Program-made: the position numbers and the translations under genes
Notes under the pieces: model-generated
What the model saw: the letters and a program-made list of their open reading frames with translations, nothing else
The model's database searches: none
What the model was told of the DNA's origin: nothing
Shown here: in pieces, positions 53,834 through 62,136 of the stretch
How the letters are laid out: the number at the start of each line of letters is the position of its first letter
Position numbering within the stretch: position 1 is the stretch's first letter
NCBI GenBank assembly: GCA_964582715.1
Contig: CAZOSM010000001.1
Span: 62,001 to 126,000 of the forward strand
Direction of reading: 5' to 3'
Origin: MFZZ01 sp964582715
GTDB lineage: Bacteria > Patescibacteriota > Microgenomatia > UBA1406 > GWC2-37-13
DNA length: 64,000 nt

Positions 53834-55408
53834 ATGAGATATGTGCATGTACTGACAGCTGTATTTGTTCCATTTGTTGTAGTAACCTTTATGGTAACTG
53901 TTGCTTTTGCACAAGAGTGGATCTTTGTACCCTATGTAAGCTCACCTCCCCCAGGCAACTACCCGGCTATTTCTTGGATGAACTGTTCAGACACCAACAA
54001 CGACGGCATAGATGAGAATATATATATCTTATCTAAGCCGTATCCGAATGGAACGGAGTTCTCTACAATAAGAGAACAACTCCATATGTTTCCAGGAGAT
54101 TGGCCTCAGCACAATTTCAGATTCTTCCCAGAAGGAAGGATCGATGCCTTTGGAGGAGCAAGTGGTGTCTGTATCCCACGAAGCTACAGCGTTGTTTGGC
54201 CACAACAGGGAGAAATAGGTTTTGATGAAGGCTTCTACGCAAAGTTCAATGGTAATGTTCCCGGCTGGGAACAAAACTATTGGAATACGTCCATCGCACA
54301 AGAAGTCTCTGTGAGTCAAGTAGTCACCCAGGAAACTTTTATGATTCTGGGCTTTGCTGTGGTTGCTGACTCCTGGTACGGTGCTCCCGTTGTAGGAAGC
54401 TACAACTGGGGCAATAACCGGCTGGGCAGTATCGTCAAGTTTGTTGCTGGCTCCCGAGCCGCAGCATTCTTTGGCAACACAGCCTTAGTCTTTGTTGGCA
54501 TCGATGTACTTGCAGACCGCATCATCCCCGCGAATACGCTCGGGTTACCACCGATGCCCGCTATTCAACTGCATGAGGAGACTTATCTTTTCATGTATTC
54601 AAAGGATACAGAGATGGTGTACACCGGCTGTTATCCGAAGGAGGAAGCTCTTCTCAAGGCAGAACAGATGTTGTCACCAGACAAGATCCGATTACTCCTG
54701 GACGAGAGTGAAGGAGGGCTAGGTTGTCTTATCTCCCGTATTCCTCAAGAAGGAATTCTCGGGGGTACACTCTATCCGTGGTATGTAGCTCAACAAGGTG
54801 CAATTCATATTGTGGCTCAAAGAGAAGTCATGAGTCAACAAGACTCAAAAGATCTCTTCGACGCCATGCAGGACTGGCTCAACGAGGGGGGAGAACCGGA
54901 AGATGAACCGGAACCAAACCCGACACCAACTCCAGTACCAGCACCAGTTCGGCCAGCACAGGAATGCCCACGGATTGAGGGAGCAATACAAAAGCTCCTA
55001 ATTGATAAGGCCATCCAGGCCACCGTATGGCAGCTTGCAGAAAACATGGAAGGAGCAACAGAAGCCGATTATGACAAGTTCATAAACTATGTAGAGTTTA
55101 CCGAGGCAGCGCAAGAGCGATTGCCGACCATGCTCCTCGATGATTTCTACAAGAATCCACGTCCACGCAATTTGATCTCCTTCTATGACGGCCACCTAAA
55201 CAACTATGAAACAGAGGGTGACCAGTATGGCGACTACTGGACGGTTGAGGCTCGTTGTCTCATGATCCGCTTTGGTACTCCCAATCCGTACTACGAGTGG
55301 GATGTAAATTACCAACACGGACCATTGTACTCGGGGATAACAGGCTCTTTGCATTTTCCAGAGAGTTTTAAATTCCCCTACCCGTACAACTATAACAGCG
55401 TTGATTAG
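53834..55408 (+). CDS. Large secreted protein of unknown function
   Basis: 524 residues with a clear signal peptide: MRYVHVLTAVFVPFVVV, a hydrophobic core and AFA-QEW cleavage site near residue 29. The mature part has about 350 residues rich in aromatic residues, a DTNNDGIDEN calcium-like loop, a Pro/Thr/Glu linker (NPTPTPVPAPVRPAQ) near residue 375 and a C-terminal domain of about 140 residues with two Cys. No family is recognised. AGGAGG lies six bases before the ATG at 53834. The gene is more G/C-rich than its neighbours, like the 30.6-35.9 kb operon, suggesting transfer. A terminator follows. Confidence 0.75.
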   Translation: MRYVHVLTAVFVPFVVVTFMVTVAFAQEWIFVPYVSSPPPGNYPAISWMNCSDTNNDGIDENIYILSKPYPNGTEFSTIREQLHMFPGDWPQHNFRFFPEGRIDAFGGASGVCIPRSYSVVWPQQGEIGFDEGFYAKFNGNVPGWEQNYWNTSIAQEVSVSQVVTQETFMILGFAVVADSWYGAPVVGSYNWGNNRLGSIVKFVAGSRAAAFFGNTALVFVGIDVLADRIIPANTLGLPPMPAIQLHEETYLFMYSKDTEMVYTGCYPKEEALLKAEQMLSPDKIRLLLDESEGGLGCLISRIPQEGILGGTLYPWYVAQQGAIHIVAQREVMSQQDSKDLFDAMQDWLNEGGEPEDEPEPNPTPTPVPAPVRPAQECPRIEGAIQKLLIDKAIQATVWQLAENMEGATEADYDKFINYVEFTEAAQERLPTMLLDDFYKNPRPRNLISFYDGHLNNYETEGDQYGDYWTVEARCLMIRFGTPNPYYEWDVNYQHGPLYSGITGSLHFPESFKFPYPYNYNSVD

Positions 55409-55417
55409 TTCTAACTA

Positions 55418-55447
55418 TCCGCATGTGCCCTGCCCGGCGCATGCGGA
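55418..55447 (+). terminator. Terminator of the secreted-protein gene
   Basis: Stem TCCGCATG/CATGCGGA extended by G-T and GC/GC pairs, then accacTTTT. It begins ten bases after the stop codon. Confidence 0.85.
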
Positions 55448-55454
55448 ACCACTT

Positions 55455-56078
55455 TTAATTATGAGCAGCTGGCAATAAATTGTGAAATTCATTACCATAA
55501 ATCCTGAATAAATCTGCAAGTACCTCCCAACCATAGAGTCCTTCAGCGGCTTCAGGCATTTGAGTAAGTAATTCTTCCAGTTTTCCTTTATGTTCTAAAT
55601 CTCCAAATACTACTCTGGCTCTTTCTTCTACGTCTACCAGTGAATGTACTGGTTCTCTAAAATCTTCAATTACAGATTCTACAATGGGAACGTGAGACTT
55701 TATTTCACCAATTAAAGAAAGTCTTTTAAACTCTTCACAACCTATGATCATACCAGCTATAGTTTCCTTTGCTAATAAACTGAGAGTTGTTCTATTTGCT
55801 TCAGAAACTTCAGAAACTGCTTTCAGCCTTGCATCATATTCTTTTTCTGAAAAAGGGAATGCAACAAATAAAACCTGAGGTTCATCAAAAATCATAATTT
55901 GTTCAAACATCTTTCTTGCAAAGCCTTGAGGAGAAGTTAAATCTTCCTCAATAAATCGAAAATGAGGATGGGATTGCTCTGCAAAACGGATCACCTGTTT
56001 ATAAATAGGTTCATGAAGAGCAGTATGTTCATATGGAGGAAGCGGGCTTGGTATATAAGATTGTCTTTCTGTAGTCAT
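55455..56078 (-). CDS. Hypothetical soluble protein
   Basis: 207 residues, acidic, mostly helical, with no signal peptide. It has a proline-rich start (YIPSPLPPYEHTALHEPIY), a hydrophobic strand (EPQVLFVAFPF) and a C-terminal LYGWEVLADLFRIYGNEFH helix. I do not recognise it. The order of short motifs is similar to the protein at 57357-57959 (SIPLPEYNGALLDEQ at the start, LLELWGQAFV at the end), so the two may be distant paralogues. The start has no clear signal. Confidence 0.55.
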   Translation of the reverse strand: MTTERQSYIPSPLPPYEHTALHEPIYKQVIRFAEQSHPHFRFIEEDLTSPQGFARKMFEQIMIFDEPQVLFVAFPFSEKEYDARLKAVSEVSEANRTTLSLLAKETIAGMIIGCEEFKRLSLIGEIKSHVPIVESVIEDFREPVHSLVDVEERARVVFGDLEHKGKLEELLTQMPEAAEGLYGWEVLADLFRIYGNEFHNLLPAAHN

Positions 56079-56208
56079 AATCTAATATCATGAATTACGA
56101 ATATAAAAATCTCATAAGTGCTATGTAAGTAGAGTGCAAGAGTGATGAAGATTATTGAGACGAGTAGCTCGAATTTTCAAATATAAAATCAATTTTGTAC
56201 AATACTGT

Positions 56209-56670
56209 ATGCCAAAGTACACAATACCATTTACGAAAACAGGATTTACTCAATTTCAAAAAGAATACGAAGAGCTTCAGCAAAAAAGGCCTCAATATGT
56301 AAAGGAGCTTTCTATAGCTCGCGATATGGGTGACCGCAGTGAGAATGCAGCATATAAAGACGCCAGACGGAGGCTTTCATCAACAGACAGCAGACTTCGT
56401 TTTTTAAAACGTATTATCGAACACGCAAAAATAATTGAGCCTTCTCAAACAGATTATGTAGAAATTGGTTCTACAGTAACGGTATTAAAAGACGGTCAAG
56501 AACTCGTTTTCCATATTGTAGGAGAACATGAAGCAGACCCTATGCAGAAAAAACTTTCATATAAATCTCCAGTCGGCCGGGCATTACTTAGAAAACGTAA
56601 AGGGGATTCCTTGCAAATAGAATTACCTGTTGGTGTAACTACTTATACAATTCAAGATATCTCTATATAG
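56209..56670 (+). CDS. Transcript cleavage factor of the GreA/GreB family
   Basis: Rescues stalled RNA polymerase by stimulating transcript cleavage. The N-terminal coiled coil (residues 10-80) ends in the acidic tip ARDMGDRSENAAYKDA, where Asp and Glu are the catalytic pair; the DRSENA form is like GreB. The C-terminal globular domain has VEIGSTVTVLKDG and KKLSYKSPVGRALLRKRKGD, a GreA/B signature. The length is 153. TACAAT ends 5 bases before the ATG at 56209 (MPKYTIPFTKTGF), so the longer frame from 56155 is rejected. Confidence 0.9.
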   Translation: MPKYTIPFTKTGFTQFQKEYEELQQKRPQYVKELSIARDMGDRSENAAYKDARRRLSSTDSRLRFLKRIIEHAKIIEPSQTDYVEIGSTVTVLKDGQELVFHIVGEHEADPMQKKLSYKSPVGRALLRKRKGDSLQIELPVGVTTYTIQDISI

Positions 56671-56671
56671 C

Positions 56672-56893
56672 TTACGGATTACATGCAATAAGGGTACACA
56701 TTACTTCTCCACCCTGGCAACTACAGCTATTACAATCGTCCTGAAAGCTTTCTCCGCTTTTATAGGTTTCTCCTTTATAGGAACAAGAAAGTGGAAGTTG
56801 TCTTTTTAAGGACGCAAAATCTAGATTAGCAGCAATGTAGCCCAGAATAAACCCAAGAATAATAAATGATAGTATTCTTATTTTTTTACTCAT
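56672..56893 (-). CDS. Membrane-tethered cysteine-rich (VWC/pacifastin-like) mini-protein
   Basis: 73 residues: an N-terminal membrane anchor (IRILSFIILGFILGYIAA) and an external domain of about 38 residues with six Cys in the order CSYKGETYKSGESF, CNSCSC, GGEVMC, IAC. The spacing is that of a small von Willebrand factor type C or pacifastin-like module, in which disulfides hold a mini-sheet. Such modules are mainly known from animals but occur in some bacterial surface proteins. It is convergent with the Gre factor gene. The function is unknown; an extracellular binding or inhibitor role is a guess. Confidence 0.65.
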   Translation of the reverse strand: MSKKIRILSFIILGFILGYIAANLDFASLKRQLPLSCSYKGETYKSGESFQDDCNSCSCQGGEVMCTLIACNP

Positions 56894-56932
56894 ATGAAGT
56901 TAAGTATACTACGAAAGTATTTTAGGAAAAAT

Positions 56933-56958
56933 GGAGAGCAGCTTCATTGCTGCCCTCC
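56933..56958 (-). terminator. Terminator of the basic small-protein gene
   Basis: Stem GGAG-a-GCAGC/GCTGC-c-CTCC with a six-base loop; on the minus strand it is followed by ATTTTT. It lies 42 bases after the stop at 57000. Confidence 0.8.
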
Positions 56959-56999
56959 CAATATAGGATGTAGTCATCTTGTGGCGAGCAAAGTGCCAC

Positions 57000-57248
57000 T
57001 CAATAACGAATACCTTTCCAATACAAACAGCACTCCTTTGTGCATGGCCGATAGGTGTTAACCTTTCCCCGAAACCTTTTATACTGCCCTTTACGGCGTA
57101 TGATGTAGACAATGGTCTTTACTGATCTCGGCTTGGCTAATGTTGGTGAAAAATCTGCTCTAGGCTTTTTTCTTTTCAATGGAGCAATCCTCTCTGATTT
57201 TCTCCTCCATTTGTATAAAGCAGATTTCACCGTGCGTAAGCCTAACAT
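57000..57248 (-). CDS. Small highly basic protein
   Basis: 82 residues with about a third Arg and Lys: MLGLRTVKSALYKWRRKSER, then KRKKPRADF and RRKGQYKRFRGKVNTY, and a C-terminal CTKECCLYW Cys cluster. It is likely a nucleic-acid binder, but I do not recognise the family; it is not a ribosomal protein I know. GAGGAGG lies four bases before the ATG, and a TTGCAT-17-TATAAT promoter and a strong terminator frame it. High expression is predicted. Confidence 0.65.
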   Translation of the reverse strand: MLGLRTVKSALYKWRRKSERIAPLKRKKPRADFSPTLAKPRSVKTIVYIIRRKGQYKRFRGKVNTYRPCTKECCLYWKGIRY

Positions 57249-57301
57249 GCAGCCTCCTCATTATTTAGTTGTAGATTGACTTACCCGCTACAATCACATC
57301 A

Positions 57302-57330
57302 ATTATATACCCGATGCGTATTTTATGCAA
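57302..57330 (-). promoter_or_regulatory. Sigma-70-like promoter of the basic small-protein gene
   Basis: Minus-strand TTGCAT (57325-57330), 17-base spacer, TATAAT (57302-57307). The predicted leader is about 50 bases and carries the GAGGAGG site. Confidence 0.78.
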
Positions 57331-57356
57331 AGTCCCTGTGAGGTAATGATCTAGTA

Positions 57357-57959
57357 TTATTTTACAGTCTTTAATGTATTTTTAGAGACAAAAGCTTGTC
57401 CCCAAAGTTCAAGTAAATCTAACATCATATCCTGAGCTAAAAGCAGTTTACGATCTTTTAACCGCTGTACCAGTAGACCTGGTTGTCCAATAGTGCCAAT
57501 TACTTCAATAATTCTATTCATAAGCTCTTCATCTGATCTAACGGGCATACTAAAATCACTTACTGCCTCTACTGATGCATTAACTTCTGGTTGAACAATA
57601 ACCGATTCTGGCAGCTCTTCCATAATACGTGAACCATTTATTATTCCTGCGGATGTAATTAGGGCGATCCTTTTGACTGTTTTAGAGTTTTTAGCCGCAA
57701 CTTCCATAGCGTGATTGCCATATTGTCTTCCATAAGATTGCTCCAAAGCAATTCGTAAAAGATCTTTGTGATTTATGGTAAAGATACGCTGTTGTAATGC
57801 AGAAGGTGCATCTCTTTTAGTTTGATCTACAACCACTTCCGGCATATCAGCTTGCAGTTTGTCTATTTCTTCAACTAACTCTAGTGCAAGTTGCTCATCT
57901 AGCAATGCGCCATTGTATTCTGGTAAGGGAATACTTGTTTGTTGTTCTATTTCTATCAT
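57357..57959 (-). CDS. Hypothetical soluble protein
   Basis: 200 residues, mostly helical and acidic, with no signal peptide or membrane span. It starts MIEIEQQTSIPLPEYNGALL and ends LDLLELWGQAFVSKNTLKTVK. Short hydrophobic strand VKRIALITSAGIINGSRIME near residue 95. I do not recognise it; it may be a distant paralogue of the protein at 55455. No clear start signal. Confidence 0.55.
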   Translation of the reverse strand: MIEIEQQTSIPLPEYNGALLDEQLALELVEEIDKLQADMPEVVVDQTKRDAPSALQQRIFTINHKDLLRIALEQSYGRQYGNHAMEVAAKNSKTVKRIALITSAGIINGSRIMEELPESVIVQPEVNASVEAVSDFSMPVRSDEELMNRIIEVIGTIGQPGLLVQRLKDRKLLLAQDMMLDLLELWGQAFVSKNTLKTVK

Positions 57960-58143
57960 ATTTGTAAGTAATTCGTAAGAAAATACTGTTGTGACAGTCT
58001 TTAATTGGATATATTATATCATTCTTTCCTTAAATTACTTATACACTAAGCACTATTAATACACACATATGACGTATTAATATATAGTGTTAATAAAACC
58101 ACTGAAGATTGTAAATTTATATAAGAAAACGTATATTTAAGTA

Positions 58144-58953
58144 ATGCCTCAAAATAAATCAGCTTATAATCCATCAATGGGTTTATATATATTGGGCGGA
58201 ATTATTTTAATACTTATCGCTGGATGGTACATTGCCAAACAATATATACTTCCTCAATTCGTAAACTCCCTTGTTAAAACTTCTGTAACCACGGCTATTG
58301 ATAGCTTAAAAGATTCAGACTTTTCTCAGGCTTCTACAACATCTATTTCTCATACTATTGATGGCGATGGAGTGGCACTTGTAATTAATTCCAATAAAGC
58401 AGTTTTTCATATTGACGCACTGGGAGATGAAGGAAGTATTACAGGCGAAATTAAGCATCTCGATTCTCAGGCTCCAGATATCTCAACAGAGACGAAAACC
58501 ATGCCGGAGAATAATAATATTGCCACCTTTATGAGCATTACATCGCAGAATGAAAATGCAGAAAACTATAAACTTCATATTCCTCAAGACATGCCAGTTG
58601 CTTTACAAATTAATATTGGCGCAGGTGAGCTGGATATTGATTTAACTGATAGCTTCACAGAGTTTATCAGTGTAAATCTAGGTGCTGGAGATATAGATGT
58701 TACATTTCCTTCAGAAGGTTCTGTTGAAGCTACTTTTAATACTGGTGCTGGTGATATTAATCTGCATATCCCAAAGAATGTGGGAAAACAAATTGTATTT
58801 GTACAAGGAGTTCCTTCGGATCTGCAACTTGGCGGTGAGATGTTAAAGACAGAAAATGGCTTTAAATCAGCAAACTACGAAACAGCGGCATTTAAAGCAA
58901 ACATAACTTTAGTTCAGGCAGTTGGAGGTTTTACTCTTACTATTATTGAATAA
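58144..58953 (+). CDS. Membrane-anchored toast-rack/DUF4097-like beta-repeat protein
   Basis: 269 residues with one N-terminal span (about 14-35) and an external part. Residues 155-265 contain repeated short strands of the form INIGAGELDIDL, VNLGAGDIDVTF and FNTGAGDINLHI, the hallmark of the toast-rack/DUF4097 beta-solenoid. The first external part (residues 40-150) is unassigned. TATATT ends 6 bases before the ATG (leaderless). It heads a same-strand run of three envelope-associated genes. Confidence 0.75.
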   Translation: MPQNKSAYNPSMGLYILGGIILILIAGWYIAKQYILPQFVNSLVKTSVTTAIDSLKDSDFSQASTTSISHTIDGDGVALVINSNKAVFHIDALGDEGSITGEIKHLDSQAPDISTETKTMPENNNIATFMSITSQNENAENYKLHIPQDMPVALQINIGAGELDIDLTDSFTEFISVNLGAGDIDVTFPSEGSVEATFNTGAGDINLHIPKNVGKQIVFVQGVPSDLQLGGEMLKTENGFKSANYETAAFKANITLVQAVGGFTLTIIE

Positions 58954-59008
58954 AACATCATAATTGCAAACCTTCTTACAACTCATAATTTTATGTATAA
59001 TACCTCTC

Positions 59009-59335
59009 ATGGAGAGATATACGTATAAACCACTAACAGAAAAAACATTTAAGATATTAATTAATACTGGACTTGTAGCTTCTATGCTCTTTTTAGGTGC
59101 ATGTGACACAGCTTCAGAAGAAGCAACACCAACACCAGAACCAATCATGCCTGTTCCTTTTATACCAGAACGAACATGGTGTGGTAACGGTGAAGGGTAT
59201 GTAACTCACGATGAGAGCGGCTGGGTCTTTCATGATGAACGTATCATTCATGGAGAACTAGAAACTATTACTGGAATTGACTCCTATGCAGAAGCTATAT
59301 CTCTTTGTACCTCCGAAGCTTTAAGGGGTAAGTAA
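59009..59335 (+). CDS. Small putative lipoprotein
   Basis: 108 residues with a signal sequence and lipobox: ILINTGLVASMLFLGAC, with the lipidated Cys near residue 32. The mature part begins with a Thr/Pro/Glu-rich linker (EEATPTPEPIMPVPF) and ends in a domain of about 60 residues with two Cys (WCGNGEGY and SLCTSE). The domain is not recognised. TATAAT ends 7 bases before the ATG at 59009. A lipoprotein implies Lgt and Lsp in this organism. Confidence 0.75.
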   Translation: MERYTYKPLTEKTFKILINTGLVASMLFLGACDTASEEATPTPEPIMPVPFIPERTWCGNGEGYVTHDESGWVFHDERIIHGELETITGIDSYAEAISLCTSEALRGK

Positions 59336-59355
59336 GATGAGGTATAATACAAGTA

Positions 59356-60147
59356 ATGAAAAGTGTGAGACTAGTCGGTTCGTTCATATCTAAATTCATT
59401 TTTCTCCTCTTTACTGTACTATTTATCATCCTCACATTAGCTTTTTTGATAGACGAAATAACAGATGGAGAAGCTATTCTATATCCGCTTATTGGATTGT
59501 GGATTTTTTTGGCATATATACTTCTTCCTAAAATACACCGTATCTTAACTAATTTATACCTCCCTGATTACTTTATCGGCCGCACAAGAACGAGTGATGG
59601 ATTCTTCTCTGATCCAGTTAATATTGCTGTTATCGGAAGTGAAAAACAGCTTCATGAGATTATGAAAAAAGCAGGATGGGCTAAAGCAGATAAAACTACC
59701 TGGAAAACGAGCCTCAAAATTACTCTTGCCACACTAAGAGGAAGAAGCTACAAGCATGCTCCAGTAAGCCCACTCTATTTGTTTGGAAGAAAGCAGGATT
59801 TTACCTATCAAGAGGAAGTAAAAAACAACCCAAGAAGCAGGCATCATGTGCGTTTTTGGCGTGTACCAAAAGGATGGTATTTACCTGGTGGATATCAGGC
59901 AAACTGGATTGGGGCAGCAACATTTGATAGACATATCGGGATATCTTTATATACAGGGCAGATTACACATAAAATCTCAGAACATATAGATGAAGAACGA
60001 GACCATTTAGTTGAGACTTTAAAAGATACAAAACTAGTGAAAGACATATTAATTGTAAAGCATTTTACATCTGCTTTCAGACACCGGAATGGTGGCGGCG
60101 ACCGTATACGAACCGATGGATCACTTCCCTTTATTACTTTGAAATAA
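59356..60147 (+). CDS. Membrane protein with LssY C-terminal domain
   Basis: 263 residues. Two N-terminal spans (about residues 10-32 and 40-60) precede a soluble domain that matches LssY_C: FFSDPVNIAVIGSEKQL, SPLYLFGRKQDFTYQ and RHHVRFWRVP, then GAATFDRHIGIS. The domain is often joined to phosphatase or DedA-type membrane domains; here it stands with only an anchor. Its role in lipid or envelope metabolism is inference. TATAAT ends 7 bases before the ATG. Confidence 0.8.
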   Translation: MKSVRLVGSFISKFIFLLFTVLFIILTLAFLIDEITDGEAILYPLIGLWIFLAYILLPKIHRILTNLYLPDYFIGRTRTSDGFFSDPVNIAVIGSEKQLHEIMKKAGWAKADKTTWKTSLKITLATLRGRSYKHAPVSPLYLFGRKQDFTYQEEVKNNPRSRHHVRFWRVPKGWYLPGGYQANWIGAATFDRHIGISLYTGQITHKISEHIDEERDHLVETLKDTKLVKDILIVKHFTSAFRHRNGGGDRIRTDGSLPFITLK

Positions 60148-60312
60148 TCATACTATGCCCCTATTACTACCGTATATTTACACGCTTCTGACTGAATTTT
60201 TTATTCTATTTCTACACTAAGAACATGAAAAATGAGTTCAAGACTCGGAATGTACGCCACACTTTTTGCGATCAGTATTGCTTACCAGATACGAGTACTA
60301 AAGCAATAAACG

Positions 60313-60969
60313 CTACTTTATTCCATCAATTTTGAAGGGTGTAAAGTGTTTAATCATGTCAATAATCCGCTGCTTACTACTTCTTATACGTTCTTCCCTA
60401 TATAGTTTAGAAAGATAATAAGCTGCAAAAAGCCCAATGGAGCTTACACATATAAACAACACATCAAATCCAAAATTGTCAGCAATGTATGCCCCAACAT
60501 ATGCACTTACTGCAGTCGCCGACCCTACACAAAAATCCTCAAATGACCAACCGAATCCAACAACCTTTTTATCTATAAACTTTGTAAACAATATCCTCCA
60601 CGCAGGGACAGTAAGGGCGCCTGCAATACCTTTTGTAAACTCAATTGTATATATATGAATAGGTTTTGTGGCAAAGATATAGCACAAAGGTAATAACGCC
60701 ATCAGGAAAGTTCCAAACACTACTGCATAATACTCATCTTTCTCACCTTTAATCTTATCCATGACCCTACTTAATGGGATTACGCATATAACACGGGCCA
60801 GCCAATACATTGCTGTTGCCGTGCCTATTACTTCAAAGGTACTATTTTCAATATTCTCAAGAACAAAGACACCAAAAAGAGGTGTAAGCAAACCGAGTGC
60901 AAAAAACAGGAAAAGATCCGAAATAATAAGAGTCGAGATAACAAAATTAACTTTTTTACTTCTAAACAT
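60313..60969 (-). CDS. Half-size MFS transporter-like protein
   Basis: 218 residues with about six spans, equal to one half of a major facilitator protein. The loop between spans 2 and 3 has the MFS-like VIPLSRVMDKIKGEKDEYY (compare GxLaDRxGRR). It ends in a basic cytoplasmic tail (LYREERIRSSKQRIIDMIKH). No second half is found on either side, so it is either a homodimeric half transporter or a truncated gene. The start has only a weak -10-like TTATTT. Confidence 0.65.
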   Translation of the reverse strand: MFRSKKVNFVISTLIISDLFLFFALGLLTPLFGVFVLENIENSTFEVIGTATAMYWLARVICVIPLSRVMDKIKGEKDEYYAVVFGTFLMALLPLCYIFATKPIHIYTIEFTKGIAGALTVPAWRILFTKFIDKKVVGFGWSFEDFCVGSATAVSAYVGAYIADNFGFDVLFICVSSIGLFAAYYLSKLYREERIRSSKQRIIDMIKHFTPFKIDGIK

Positions 60970-61136
60970 ACAAGAAAATAATTAATAAGGAGTTAGAGAC
61001 AGATGAGTACACTCACTCATCTGAATGCAGTCGTGTGGCTCGAGTACGGTGGAAGTAGCAGCTATTCATATATTCATTGTACACAATTAGTTACGTTATA
61101 CAAATGTGTTCATATGCTAGATGTTACAATAATGCT

Positions 61137-61730
61137 ATGTCTAATTTAGATGTAAAAAATTCATATAATAAAATTGCTAGTAGATACGCTGCTCAAAGAG
61201 ATCAGTTTAAAAGTATAAAATATCTGGAAAAGTTTATTACTTATATTCCTAAAGGTAAAACTATCCTCGATGTTGGTTGTGGTGCTGGTAAGCCAGTAGA
61301 TGAGTTTCTAGTTAAGAATGGATACGCAGTGAATGGAATAGATATCTCTGAACGTATGATCGAACTTGCCAAGCAAAACGTACCAGATGCGTTTTACGAG
61401 GTAAAAGATATGACAAAGCTTGCAGATAGCGAATACTGTGTTGATGGTATTGTATCTTTTTATGCAATTTTTCATACACCTCGCGAAGGTCATTTAGCTA
61501 TTTTAAACAAATTTACTTCCTTTATGCCCAGTGGCGGTACCATTCTTATCACCATGGGATTCTCTGAATGGGAAGGCAGTGAGGAGTTCCATGGAGCCAA
61601 TATGTCATGGAGTCATTATGGAGCTGCCAAAAATACAGAGCTTGTCGAAAAAGCTGGATTTAAGATCATTCTGAATGAAATAGATACATCTGGAAATGAA
61701 AAACATCAGATTATTCTTGCTACAATCTAA
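61137..61730 (+). CDS. Class I SAM-dependent methyltransferase
   Basis: 197 residues. Motif I TILDVGCGAGKPVDEFLV near residue 44; motif post-I NGIDISERMIELAKQN; motif II region DGIVSFYAIFHTPR; a later strand GGTILITMGFSEWEG. This is the common small-molecule methyltransferase fold (methyltransf_11/25); the substrate cannot be told. TACAAT at 61125-61130 ends 6 bases before the ATG at 61137, so the longer frame from 61077 is rejected. Confidence 0.87.
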   Translation: MSNLDVKNSYNKIASRYAAQRDQFKSIKYLEKFITYIPKGKTILDVGCGAGKPVDEFLVKNGYAVNGIDISERMIELAKQNVPDAFYEVKDMTKLADSEYCVDGIVSFYAIFHTPREGHLAILNKFTSFMPSGGTILITMGFSEWEGSEEFHGANMSWSHYGAAKNTELVEKAGFKIILNEIDTSGNEKHQIILATI

Positions 61731-61805
61731 ACTTTACGTAATTTTCTATTATAAAAATGGTAATGCCCGCATATAGCATAGTCTCTGCTATTTCTGCCCA
61801 ATTCC

Positions 61806-62111
61806 TCACTGGGTCTGGTGCCCCAATAACAATATAAAGAAAGATAAAAAATCCTGAGAAGTCACATGTGTCCAGTCTGTTGCTGAGATATCAGAAGTAT
61901 CACTACCCGAAGCAGCGACACAAGCTACAAGCAAGTCCCCTGACTGTACACCAGATGGGAGGTTGATAGATAAAGTTGTACCTCCACCAGCAATGGTACC
62001 TGTTGAACTAAAACTTTCAATAGTTGGAGATTGAGCAAGAACAGGAGAAGGAATAAAATAAGTAAAGATCGTGAGTGCTAATACAAAAATTAAACTTTTC
62101 TTCAAACCCAT
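61806..62111 (-). pseudogene. Truncated secreted protein
   Basis: A good signal peptide (LKKSLIFVLALTIFTYFIPS, then VLAQSP) is followed by about 50 residues of a beta-type domain (LPSGVQSGDLLVACVAASG) that normally continues for another 100 or more residues with a WTxV segment. Here DWTHV is followed by an unrelated hydrophobic tail and a stop. In another minus-strand frame, from about 61860 to 61727, the DNA encodes what looks like the C-terminal end of a membrane protein (FFIFLYIVIGAPDPVRNWAE). Two gene pieces therefore seem to be joined at about 61860. Confidence 0.6.
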
Positions 62112-62136
62112 AATTCCTATACTACCACTTTTATGC

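Noticed and set aside
60232..60309. 25-codon hydrophobic frame (MSSRLGMYATLFAISIAYQ)
   Set aside because: Too short, without a -10 box or ribosome site at the expected distance; probably chance.
61000..61138. 48-codon plus-strand frame (MSTLTHLNAVVW) and a 9-bp perfect inverted repeat at 61000-61023
   Set aside because: The frame overlaps the methyltransferase start and its GGAG site is poorly placed. The hairpin lacks a T run, so neither a gene nor a terminator is supported.
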